NCBI RefSeq assembly: GCF_003945595.2 | Contig: NW_024103707.1 | Span: 1,984,001-2,048,000 of the forward strand | Direction of reading: 5' to 3' | DNA: 64,000 nucleotides | DNA from: Pipra filicauda | Lineage: Eukaryota > Chordata > Aves > Passeriformes > Pipridae | Shown here: one piece after another, positions 22,140-35,300 of the stretch | Position numbering within the stretch: position 1 is the first letter of the stretch | How the letters are laid out: each line of letters begins with the position of its first letter | Position numbers and translations under genes: made by a program | Notes under the pieces: model-generated | What the model was told of the DNA's origin: nothing | The model's database searches: none | What the model saw: only the letters and a program-made list of their open reading frames with translations

Positions 22140-25100
22140 GTGCTGTAATTTTAACCTTAATCCACTGCAAGTTCTTAATATACTTTGAATACATACATCT
22201 TTACTTACTGGGCAGTTCTACTGACATCACTTATATTATATAAAAAGACAGCTCTGTTGTCATATAATAAGACAGCTCTGTTATCCTCTGTTGACTAGAG
22301 AAAAATTTGTTTCCATTTCTTTTGCGCTGTATTGATTTTCTCTGGTCTTTCCTTAAGCTGATAAAGGAGGACTAACTTTTCCAGTAACCTTCTTCAAAAA
22401 AAAAATAAAATTCTACATCTCTAGAAATTTTCCAGAAATGCCAATTGTGCCTCAATAAGACACCTCAGTAAGGCAGCAACTGGTAAAAACATTTTAAACT
22501 TTCACAAACAAATTTTAAATAGTTGACTAATGAGCTCTCTAGTTAATGAATACTACTTTTCAATAATTCTTGCAATAGCAGGAAGGTTCCCAAAGACTGG
22601 AAAAGGGTAATGATGCACACACAGTGTTGCTCAAACAAAGTAATAAAAATAGACCGCTCTAACCAGCATCGGTAAATATGGGAATGGCTGAGACTCTGTT
22701 AATGAACAATTAAGAGAATGATTAATGCTTCAGGAAAACCCGTTAGATCTTTTCCAAGCAGTTTGCTCTTTTAATGATGTCAGTTTGGTTAATAAAGGTA
22801 ATGGATGCTGTGTAACATACCTCAACTCCTGTAATGATCATGACTCAATATTGCTTGACATTTTGATTAAGAACTAAAATGATATGATATTAATATGATG
22901 CATCAAGAATGCATTAAAAATAGGCATTGCATATCTCAAAGCTAATGAGAAAATCAGCTAGTGAGTTTCTGAGGGACCAGAAGGATCTGCGGATGTTGAC
23001 TCCTAGCTTTATGAAACATGCAGTTCTCTTCAGTAACTTAGAATAAAACAAAACAAAGCAAACTGATAAAGTTTGCTGATGGCAGATATTTTTGGAAAAT
23101 AATAAGTATGATAGAGAGGATAAGTTCCCAATGGCTAAAAAAAATTAGATTACTTTGTCTGCTGAATGGAAGAAGACAATAAGCTTTTTTTATTCTGTCA
23201 GTCCAAGTTAAATATCTGCAAAATATGTGTTATTGAGAGAACAGTAGAGCTTCTGCTGGTGGGCAGTGGAGAGGACTGTTGTCCCTCAAGAGGGCTCTAG
23301 AGGAATGGAGGAGCAACGGCTGAACCTCTTACAGAATATCTGTAAGACCAATACGCATTCCCAAGTAGGATTTGTGTGTCTACATTTTCTTTGTACTGAC
23401 AGAGCTGTCACAGTCACCATCTCCACATATGTTGGTCACAGTTTATTAGGACTGTTGACAGTCTGGAAACTGAGAAATTAAAAGTCTTGCCTTTTAATGG
23501 CATCCTGGGAACCGAAGATATTTAGAATATCAAAAACTCTAGTGTGATAAAGACTTCCCCTAAGAACCTATACTGAGAGAAAAAACATATAATGGGTTCT
23601 TCAATCCAATTGCCAAAGTTATAACAATCCATACTGAAAGTTAGACAAATGAAGGCCGAAATAAAGGTGTAGTTTTACAGCTTTCAGCCTAGTTAGTCAC
23701 TGAGGAAAATTTACAATAGCTCCCAGTGCATGTTCCTGACACTGAACATTTAACACTAGAAACGGATACTCATTTTTAAAATTGTAATTCAACTTAAAAT
23801 CTTGTGAAATGTCCTGGATGATGTTATACATAGCCAGACTGTTCTATTCTAGAAACTGTCAGCTGAGATTTCAGACAGCAGTGAATCAATTAAGTTGTCC
23901 AATGGATGTAGATACATTTATTTTTGAAAATATTTAAAAGAAGCTCTTAGCATCCAATGTACAGTCACTTACACAAGGTCACAAAGCATGTGTGAAGCAG
24001 AATCAGACACTGACTCACAATCTCCAGTACTCCCAATATACTCTTCTTTTTCATCATTTGGGGATCATTCTAATCCAGCAGTGTCCCCATTCTAAAAATA
24101 ATGTGTTCTGAAAATAAGCAAGAGAATTACAAACACAGGTTTAAAAGCTTTTTCTTCTGATTAATTTCCAAATAAATTTTAAGCTGATAAAACAGAATTC
24201 AATCCACCTTCATTGCCATGCATGATATGGCTAACTTAATTGAGGTGGAGGTGGGGATGTTATTACTTGAAAATTAATTACTTACATCTAACTTCAAAAT
24301 CTTAAGTTTGCAGGCTTTCTAGCTCTAATTTCTGTTATAGACTTATAAGACATCTTTCCAAGCAAACTATCCTATTTTGTGCAGTACAGAGTCTACCTTA
24401 TGTTCATCACACATAAATTTCTCTGTTATAGCAACAGCCACCACCTCATACTCCAAAATGGCCCATGAAATCTCACAGAGAAGCACTCTCTACTTTTTAT
24501 ACAAACTTGCTTGGCATCATGATACTATCCCTTTATTTTAAATATAAGGTATTGTTACTCCTTGAAAGGTAGAATGCCTTGATGATTTATATTTGACTTG
24601 AACTCACACCCAGGCATAAGACAAATATAAAGTAAAAGAGAATTGCATGTAGAACTCAGAATTTGAGATTTGGACTAAACATAATTGTACTCAAGATCCT
24701 TGTGGTATACCATGACATGCCCTATCAGACATATGGGCTTAGACAGGCGGCTAGCACCACAGGAAACAGAGACAAGTGTGCAAAGACAATAAAATAAATG
24801 TAAAATTGAGCTTTAATGCTTTATTTCCTCAAGTCCACCTACACTTCAGATGTTCAAAAAATAAGGTCTCACACAACTTAATTATCTATCTGCCCAGACA
24901 AAATCATGCATTTCAAAGGATCTTTTTTTGTGTGTTCGTAGCACTTATTTTTTTTACCTCAGCTTTACACTCTTTTGTTTGTTTAAAAATGAGCCATTTT
25001 TCCCAACTTAATGTGAACAAAAACTAGAAAAATAATTTAAGTCATCTGTTCTAGGTGTTGAGTTTGGTTTTTTTTCCTAACTTCCTAACAAGCAGTAGTT

Positions 25101-26200
25101 AAGAAAGAAAAGACAGGGATGAAAGAGAAAAGTGGGATAGCAACATATTTTACAGGCACATTAAAATTCTCATTCAGTGCACTGGTAAAGGTGTAGGTGG
25201 CTGAAATCTGTTAGGTGTGTAGTAACCTAGCAAGAAAGGGTTACACAGTTTCTTTCTTCATGTGGTGCCAACATAATTGCTCAGCACTTTAAAATATTAC
25301 CTCAAAAAATTGCAAATATTTTTTAGTGTGGGAATTTCTTCCACCATAAAAGTGGGCTCAAATAGAACCATTCACCCACAGGCTTCCTGATAAGGAAGCT
25401 GGAGACATGAAAATTCATGTGTCAGCCAGCTTGCAAAACAAATCTGGTTCATTAGGCTGGGTAATATGCAAAAGAAAGGTCCTTATTTTTCTCTATCCCA
25501 TATCCAACCCACTGAACAATTTTTTATTGTGGTCAAGAGAGCTTTCATAATTTAGGGCTTGTGTTTTGGTATTTCAATCTAGCACAGTATAATTGAAACT
25601 TACCGGCTTAATTTATTTTGTCTTCAATCTAAGCTATTACATTGCAAAAGCATTACAGAAGATATAAAATATTTTGGGATCTGGGAGCATTATTTACAGT
25701 GCAGGAGCTGTGAACATCCCATAGTAGAGTTCATATCAGTTCATATTGCTTGTCAGGGATGTTTCTTCTTAAGTGTATTAGTCAAAGCAATGCTTTGAAA
25801 TGTTCCAAAAATACTTGCTTCAAGCAGGGGTCAAGACTTTGCATCCAGAACCGTCACCTTTAACATTCTGCAAGCTGTGTTACCTGAAGAGTGTCAGCCC
25901 CTTGCCTAAGCAATAGGACCTCTCTGTAACCCAGGAAGCACAGCATCCTATGTGAAATAGTATCTATGTCGGCATTTCACAGACATTTGTATCCTGAAAA
26001 GTAGCATTGGGTAAGGAGATCAAAGATTGCTATCAGGGGAGGTGTTATCTTATTTATTGGTGTTGTATTGGTGGTAAGAAATAGAAAGACAGAAGTATCT
26101 TATAATGTGTGGCTTTGCATCCACTCCTAACATGGAGCTTCCTCCAGACAGCACATCCACTGTACGCCTTTAACAGCTGGGAACAGCAGCACCAACAAAG
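22140..26200. other. Unannotated host DNA
   Basis: AT-rich sequence without a recognised gene or element. A short near-repeat of 'aagacagctctgtt' occurs twice around 22245-22285. Confidence 0.55.
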
Positions 26201-26232
26201 AAAACAAACAAACAAACAAACAAACAAACAAA
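26201..26232 (+). repeat. (AAAC)n microsatellite
   Basis: About seven tandem 'aaac' units, uninterrupted. Confidence 0.95.
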
Positions 26233-29200
26233 GAGTAATTTTCTTTGGGAAACCAAGTTTGAAGCAGTTTCAGGATCCCTTGCGTGTGGAAACTCCGACC
26301 TTAGGTGGGGCTGGGGCTCAGGCCCTCATTCAGCCCCCTCACAGATGTTTTATTTCATGCTTCAGTATTTTAAAATTGTCATAGCTATCCCAGTGTCTCA
26401 AACCCTGTCATTCTGTCAGATTGTTGTAGGTTTAGGCACACACTGCTTCCAGGGTCTTAAAACAACTGATTTTCATTTCCAAAGCAAACGTGAAATTGTT
26501 TAATGCAGATCTAGGAACACTGAAAATACAAACTTTTTTTGTAGGGCAGTTCATTAAGGATCCAGATAAAAATACTTTCTACATGACATGCTAGACAGGA
26601 AACATTTCAGGCTCAAAGAACTGGAATTGCCTGCCAAAACAGATTTAGCTTATTTTTTTCCTACTGTCTTTAACATTTTAAGTCAAAGATATTGACTAAA
26701 TTCACAACACTGATATGGATATCTAGGGGCATTTCTGCAGAGCAGTCTGCTTCTTCAGATATCCATTTCAGTGGGCAACATTTAATTTGTAAGTAGGTAT
26801 TTGGAATAAGATTTTAATAGCTGAGGCAAAAAATCACTAGGCTTTATTTTCCCTTACAGTTTTTAACATTCTTACATTTAGTCAATTGTATCTGTTTCTG
26901 TTGAAATGTTTGGGGGTTTTTGTTGGTCTCATTTGTTTTTTCTTGTATGCCTGAAAAGTCTGTGACATGCAGCTAACAGTATTTGTAATTTAAATATCTC
27001 CCTTATGGTAACACAATTCAAACTCGAATAAAGTGCATCTCTATTACAGGGAAAGGATCAATAATAAGTATTCACATCTGAACAACAGAGTTTATGCAAG
27101 ATTTGTTACAGAAACAGACTTCAAAGCAGCCTTCATGTGTGCCAAATCTTCTAATGAAGACAGTTTTTCATGTTACTGTATACTGTACATGATCCAAAGC
27201 CCTGAATACACTTTCAGAAGATTAGAAGAAAGTCAGTGATATAATGTGCTATGTATAAAAATAGCAGTGCAAAATGTCGAGTTCCTAACTCATAAGATAT
27301 ATGAGAATAGTTCTGACACAGCAGCAAGGATGACTTACTCTGGGTTTGTAAGTTGACCTTCTGCCAGCGCAGTGAAGACAGCTAAATTGTTACTGAAACC
27401 GTTCCTCTGACATGGAATTTAACAGTCCATTTTTAAAAATAATCAGCATACATTGTGAAACAACACCCTCCAAACTGTGGCACTTAAAGAGACATTTCAC
27501 AAGAGTCAACACGCATAGTGTCGACACGCATAAGGCAGCAAAGGGACCTCAGAAGCAAAGCTGTTCAGCTATCCCACTGTCAGCAATCTCCACTCTTCAA
27601 AAGCCAGACCTTGAGTAGTCTTAGCGAGATCACTGCACCTCCATACTGGCATATTCAGATTCCATATTCTCACTGGATCTCCTCCCTATCTTTATATTGT
27701 TAAAGAGCAGGTTTTTATTCCCAATTATCTTAACAGCTACAGTACTCTGAAAGTGCCATTTGCCAATCACTGATTGCAGAGTAATGCAACCAGGACTTGG
27801 CTCTTCTTTTTATTTTAAGCTGAAAAAGGCTGTCCCTGGCAATGGTGTCCTTTCCCCTGACTCATATCCTCTCATGTCTCAGTGACAATTTTTATGTCAG
27901 CTTTTGAGCTTTTTTATTCAGTCTGGAAGTGGTATATCCAGCTATCCAGCAGAGATTTAACTGGCCCACCTGCCATTTTGTCTGAATGGTTAATTCAATT
28001 ACTTGTAAAAAAACAACACAGTAAGGAATTAACTTGGAAAAGTGGAATCTGTAGATTTTTAGAAGCCAAAAGTTTATACATTCATGTCTCAGAACAGACT
28101 TCAATGATCAAAGTAACATTAAGCTGCTCTCTTATTACAAATTGCTCTTATCTTCAAAATAAGTAATTTCCTGAAAAAAATGGCTTTGGGGAAAGTTTCT
28201 GTACCCGAAAGTATAAAAGAAGTTTCCTATGAGTACAAAGAGACAAAAGATGTTATGAATTTGAACACTTGGACAAGAAAAGTCTAGCAGGTAATGTGGA
28301 TGATGGTAACTCCCTTACCTAAACCCTGGACTTAATATCTGCACGGTTTTTTTGTCTTAGGTACTTTTTACATTCACTAGGACACTGATCTTTATTACTG
28401 GCTTCCACAACTTGTTGAGGAATGTTGAGTGACAACTTGTTGTTGTCATGTTGAGTGGAATACCAGGATAAATTAAGACAAATAACACAGAAAATATGTT
28501 ATTCTGATTGCTTGCATCCCTCAAGATTTCAACTTTTAAAAAAAATTATTGCTGCACACAAAGTGTTATTTTCTCGGGTTTAATATTATATGTCCTTTAA
28601 GAAACATTAATTTAAAATTAAAATATCATTTAACAAAGAGTTTATAAGTTCTGGTGTGATTTTTTTTCTTCTAGAAACCCCTGGCTTGTCAAAAGCAACA
28701 TATTTCTAAGTGACTTTTGCAAAATCATCCTTGATTTTTCTGCTAAGTGTTGTTCTTAAGTGTCGTTGTGGCCAATTGCCACCAAGCCTGTCACTGACTT
28801 CCCTAGTTGACGTCCCTTAGGCTTCCTGACAACAACCCCAGCTCACCTCCCATGTTGTTGCAGCAGGCAGCTGACCCACCAACCTGAACAGATCCTGTTC
28901 TCCAGATGCCAGGATGATTCTTGGTCTTCACATCAATTTTTCTCTGTGGCCTAGATATCCCTCTTCCATTTGACCACCATTCTGTGATGGTGGGCCATGC
29001 AAATGCTATGCCATTAGCATTTGGCAGCTCATCATCCCATAAAGCATACATTATGTTTCCAACATTTGGCAAGCCAATAGTGACCCTCTGGACAGGGTAA
29101 TATGCACACAGTGATGATCAAATTTGGTTGCAGGTTTTCAAGACTTTTCCTCATACTGGACCTGCAGTAGAGGTTGCTCAAGGAGACAATCCTTGTGGTA

Positions 29201-32042
29201 CTCTCTCCACCAGCAGAGTGACAGACACAGATCAACAAACATATTCAAACAAGTGATGTTCCAACTAGTTGGCCACATTTTCAGTATCCTTCACCAAAAC
29301 AGTATTTTTTTCCAGTAAAAAATAAAACCCAAACTTCTACATCCAAATGTGTTTTAAGATATGTTTAATTGCATTTTCTAGCTACATATAAGTAATTTTC
29401 TAAAATAATGTGCTATTTTGAAACAAGAATCTGAAACTCTTTGACTATAAAAATTAAAAATTTGTTTTGCTAAAATAATTTGAAAAAAATGTATTTATAG
29501 TTTAAATGCCATTCAAATTTGCAATTTATTGCTAGAAAAAGTTGAAAACCAACTTTTATGGGTTTTTTGGAGTGTTCATCTAGATTATGATGAAAAATAT
29601 ACTGACATTAGAACTTCTTCACCGCCCTGATAAAGACTACCAGAGAACTTAAACAGAGAGACAAAAAGAGAGGAATTTGAATTTCTGGGAAAAAAACCCA
29701 AACATATTTTGTGCAAAGTGGTCCTGTAGCCTCTAGAAACATCCTGGGTTGTAATTTTTAGGATATCAGTTTTAAATTAAAATTGAAGAGTGTAAACTTT
29801 GAAAAGCAACAGGGTTAACAATGGTTAGGAATCATGAAAGCATTTATAATGGAATTTCAAAAAAATTTTTTTTTTAAATTACATTCTTGTGGAGTCAAAA
29901 ATCTGTTTAGGCTGCAATACAGATCTCTTTGGTTTTGCTTGAATGGTTGTAGAAATTTAATTAACTAAAAATAAACTCATAAATACAACAAAAACAATAC
30001 AAATGGAAAACAGAGAGTGTCAGGAACAAAATAGTTACCATATTATTTGGTGTGTTGAAAAATAAATATACCTCTTGAACAAAAAATGCTACTTCTTTCA
30101 AGGTGATGATTTGCTGTTTTTAAAACTAGTATAAATTGAACCTAAGGGAAAAATGGGACATAACTGGATTTCTGCTTTATTGGGAATTTAGTTGGATTTA
30201 TTTTTTACCTCCTCTACACTAGAACAACAAAGAAGTCATTATATCTTATGAAACAAAATTCTGATGGAAAAAATAAAAGTCTCTACTTTGGTCTGATAAG
30301 CACTTTTTCTTTTTTTTTCCATTTAAACTCTCTCACTTTAAAATAAATTTTTTAAAAATGCTGTCCCAGTCTGAAGCTTTCATAATACTCAGCTCCCACC
30401 ACTCAGTGATTCAAGGTGAATGTTGCCTTCTTCAAATTACTGCCAGAGAAGAAAGATCCTTTGGAACAAGGATGGAAGGAAGTCAGACAAAAGAAGAGTA
30501 AAAGGGAAGAACAAACAATAAGCAACTCTTTCCAGAAGACTACAGTCTTTATGTTTGCTGCTATACCTGGTGGAACAAACCAAAGTATACCACCCTTCTC
30601 AAAGCTGCTTTGCTTTCTACAGAATGACCTGAAATGAAGAAAAAGGTGTTTTCAAATTCTCAGTTTATATTAACCTCCCAAACACCTTCAACATGAAACT
30701 GGTGCTTTTCCAAGTAATCACTGCTACATAACTGCCCATAATAAATCTTAGTAAAATGTTTCTTCACTGAAGTACTCTGGCTGTTTGTGTGCTTGCTCTG
30801 CTCTGATTTTTATTCCTTGAAATACAAGTGCTTCATGATGAGAATCTGGTTCACAAGCTTGTCAGTAGCTTATAGTGTACTGTATCCTCTGTACACAATA
30901 ACTGGTTCTGTGAAATTTTCCAGAAAAAGAGGTTTTTTGCTTTTTCACTTCTCAGTAGTCCATGATATCTTCTTTTGTCTCTCCTGCCCTCTCCAAGTTA
31001 CAAAAGCATGCAAAACAGAGAGCCTTTAGGATTTCTGTCTATTCTTTAATCTCCATGGAGTAATTTATGCTGCATTCCAGGGTTTAGAAACAGCAAAATT
31101 TCAGTCCAAGGCATTCTGCTATTTCTGTGCCATCTCCCTCCCATATGATCTATCCCAGTCCTCAGCTCCACGCTGTGCTGACCAGTGGTACCAGTCAAAG
31201 AGGAGGCAGGGGTTGCTGCCTGTAACTCTAATTTCTGATGACAGAGTCCCTCTACTCCCCATCCCTTCCCTTTAACAGAAGAAACACCTGCAGACATAAA
31301 ATTTGAGGGGACATTACTGCTACTGCTTCCTGTCTCCACAGGCCAGCTTTGCCTCAGGGTAATTCTGTGAAGTTGCAACTCAGCAATGCTTCAGTACTGA
31401 TCCATAGCTAGGTTTTTTGGTATTTTTCCAGTCACAGATTTCACCCTTCACTGTAGACAACTATGGGCATGATACCATGGGAAAGGCCTTGTGAAGTGTT
31501 GATGCAGGATGTGTCGTGGGGGAGAATGTGAATGGGATGGGAAGAGATGGGAAAAAAATTAAAAGTATGTTACCAAACATACAAAAATGACCCTGAATGG
31601 ATCCTAGAGTGAGGGAGAAGAAACCATCAACGTGGACATCCTACTCCTCCCAGCAAGGACTCCAGATGATGACAGTTTCCTGTAACACCCTCACTGCCAA
31701 CACCAGGATGAGACCGGCAACTTTACAACCTACAGGAGCAGAGGAAAAGTAACCAGAAAATTAGGAAAAGGGGTAGAAAATAAGAAGTGTATGTAAAATG
31801 AGTTTAACTGAATTATTTATAATTACTGGAACTTTTTCTGCATAGGTGTATTATTTTTCTTTTTGAAACAATTACTCCTGGAATAGCAACGATTCTTGAA
31901 TTAGACTGTTACAATTTTAAATGTACTAACAATAAACTTTTAACTTTGTATATAAAGTGTTTTTCCTCTTTTCTCTAACAAAAAAAAAAAAAAGATTTTT
32001 GAGTGTAACACTAGCTCCCTATCCCAATAAAGTCAGAAAGGT
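26233..32042. other. Unannotated host DNA
   Basis: About 5.8 kb of AT-rich sequence. Two places are discussed under findings: overlapping minus-strand frames at 28803-29238, and an AATAAA followed by an A14 run at 31931-31993. Neither supports a gene call. Confidence 0.5.
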
Positions 32043-32300
32043 AGAATCCTAGAATCATGGAATCATAGAATATTCTGAGTTGGAAGAGACCCACAAGGAT
32101 CATCAAGTCCAACTCCGGGCCCCCACAAGAGTAGTACCATGTGCCTGAAAGCATTGCCCAAATGCTTCTTCCACTCTGCTAGGCTTGGTGCTGTGACAGT
32201 TTCCCTGGGGAGCCTGTTCCAGTGTTCAACCACCCTCTGGCAGGAAACCTTTTTCCTGATATCTAACCTGAACCTCTCCCAACTCAGCTTCATGCCATTA
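32043..32300 (-). mobile_element. CR1 LINE, 3' end with the last codons of its reverse transcriptase frame
   Basis: The left end has three degenerate terminal octamers ('agaatcctagaatcatggaa' and following). On the minus strand an open frame from 32293 contains RLDIRKK and VVEHWNRLPRE, followed by PSLAEWKKHL, the characteristic C-terminal tail of the CR1 ORF2 protein (endonuclease/reverse transcriptase). The frame then runs into 3' untranslated sequence. Only about 50 residues of ORF2 remain, so the copy is inactive. Confidence 0.93.
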
Positions 32301-35300
32301 ACTTACTACTAATAAGTATTTACTAATAATACCAGTAAACTACATCATTATGAGAAGACATGGGTGTTGTCAGAATACCACCCACTGCTTGCAACATTCA
32401 TACAGGGGAAGGCAACTACATGAATCCCTGAAAAATGTCCTTTGACCTTGCTCCTGAATGTTACCTGTTGCAAAATGATAGAACTAGAAAAAATGAGCAA
32501 AACATATGGAGTTGTGTATGAATCTGCTGCTTTGCCTTCTGGTGAAATAGTCTTAGGTGGCACTAAAAATCAAAGAATCTCGGCTTACAGATCTGCAGGA
32601 TATGAGCAGTGGATGTAGCTCATACCTGGATTTCCATGCCTGGATGGAGAGTTGTTTATTTTCATTGAGAAGACTTTGAGAATCTATATTTTAAGTTCTG
32701 TCACCCTTAAAATATTCAGGGTGTAAAGTTAACAGCAAGTCTATAATTTAAAATGCTTACATTTCTTGAGTATGTGTAGACTGAAATAAAATGACTAAAT
32801 ATATAAAAAGAATTAGGTTTACAGGCTGTAATCCCTTACCCTTAAGAGTCATCTACCATCGCCAACCGCAATTTGTTAGTGTCAGAGAAAACCTGCCATT
32901 CCCTGTGTCAGGATAAATTCTGCACAGGCTGTTACTCAATATAAAAGCAATCATACTGCCCTTAATGAGCAGACAATAGTAAATGAAGAAAAAAGCTACC
33001 GTTTCTTTCCTTGGTCACAATTAAAGGAGAAACAGAAAGGCTACAGAATATTAATATGGGACTGAAAGGGACACAGCCCACCAGAGGATGCCAAATGTGA
33101 AGTACAGCATTTTTTTTTTAGGCCTATGAGCTAAAAGACACCACCAGAAATTAAGGGCAACTGGTCCAACTGCAAATGAGTTACATTTTCTTGTTCTCTA
33201 AGCCCTCGTTTTTTGTCTGGTTTGCTGCAGGACCAATTTTTTAGTTGCCATCATGACACTAATGAGTCACGCTGCAGAAGTGATCTTCACTATGCTCCCT
33301 CTTTCAAGATATACTTTACAAAGCTTATTTGGTTAACTCCACTCCTTTGTGTCCATTTTGCCTCTGGTTAAAACAAAATCCTACAGATGCAAAGTTGACT
33401 GACAGATTTTAAGTGAGAAAAAAACAAATCCAGTTTCAGAAGACATGATTTTGACACCAGACTCAAATCAGTACTCATAAGTTTTACAAGCTTCTATAAG
33501 TAAATGCAACTCTTCTCATAGAAAGGTACAAACTAAAACAAGTCTTTGATTTTGAAGTAGATCTTATTCACTTCAATAAGTCTAGGGGGAAGTTTTGGCA
33601 TTTTTGCAAACTACTTGTCAGAATATAAGGTATGTGAAGCCATGTAAGCAAAGGTAATAATTTGTTCTGTTTCCTATATGCTATTCCTTGAGCTGGGGGA
33701 ATAAAGGCCTTCAGAAAGAAAACATGAGGGGCTGTCCTCTGGAAGATTGCTGTTGGAAGGAAACCACCACTTTTTAGGCATTGAGGAGAATGTTACAACT
33801 GCTATTTCTCAAAATAAACATCACCTTTGTTTTTTTTTTAAATAAAATCTAAAATAAGTTCATTCTGTTTTGCTTAAATAGCTAACCTGCTTTCGAAACA
33901 TCTACCACTGTTCCCACAATGTTTTGCGCACAAGCTCACAGTTTGGCTAAGCTGATGAATGGCCATTAGCATATATGACTATTTCAAGGCCCATTATGAT
34001 TCTGATTTAGCATATTCTATAGAAGATGATGATCTTCCTTCCATCACCCCATACCTCATCTACAAGATAAACACCTTTGCTCTTCACTAGACCTCTCCGT
34101 GAGTTGATTAAATTTACCATAATGTGAGAAACGATTTTTTTTAGTCTGAAAAAGATTTTTTTTCTAAATATAATTAGCTTTTCTTCAAATCTATTCTCTC
34201 AACTAGTTGAATTTGCAGTAAGGAGATGAAAATCAAAGATTAAATGCATTTGAGCTGCTGTGGAACATATTAAAGAGTTTAAATTCTTATGGTGAAAGTG
34301 AACAACCTCTGATTTTCCCCTTTTCTTTTTTAGGAATAATACTATACAGTTTACAATAAAGGGGATCTGAGTAGTGAAGCAGAGCAGTATCATATTGGTA
34401 GAAGTTGTTTTGCTTTTGAAAACATATGGTAGGAAATCATGTAACACTATGAACATTACCCTGTGAATAAAGCTTACAGAACACCATACCTACTTTCAAA
34501 GTTTTCTTCTGAAAGTGCATTGGAGAAAGTTGTGATAGACATGAAGGCCTTCTGATTGCAGCACACCTGTTTTAAAGAATAGACAATATTTTGTTGATTT
34601 AGGGAAGGGTCTTTTTGGTTTTTATTTTGTTTTTTTTTTTTTCATTTCAAACTCTAAGAAGAGGCTTTGTGCCAAAAAATCTTATTTGTTTTTCCAACTA
34701 CATCAGTTAGTCTAACAAAAAAATCTCTTCTGTGAAAGTCTTGTTTTGGTGGATATAAATACTGAAGGCTGCTGATATATGCATCAAAACTACGTTTACG
34801 CAACTCAATAACTAATCAATACATTGGCTGAGCTAAGCTGATACTATTACCAACTTTTTTACCTCTAATTTTAAATATTCAGTGCTGCAGTGCATTAAAA
34901 AAATGCTAAATACTAATTAGGTCTGATATCAATTATCATTTTCCAAGAAATAATTGTTGCCATATTACTCATTTTCAAACATGAAGACAATCTGCCATAT
35001 ATCTTTGATTTTATGCTATTTAAGAATAAACTGTATTCTGAATAACTCCTTTTTAATCCTCCATGTATAACTGAAGCTCAAAAAATCTGATAAATAATCT
35101 TCTGATGTTAAATTTGTTCACAATGATAAATAACTTTTTCTGCTTTTTAGTCTGTTTTGTCAGGATGTGAGAAAATAAATCTGATTTAACCATGAATAAT
35201 TTGAATTGTTTGCATGTTTGGAAAACTATTAAACTTAAGGAAATTGATTTATTTACACAATTCAAAGGAAGCCATATTTGTATTCCTTTTAGAAGCATGA

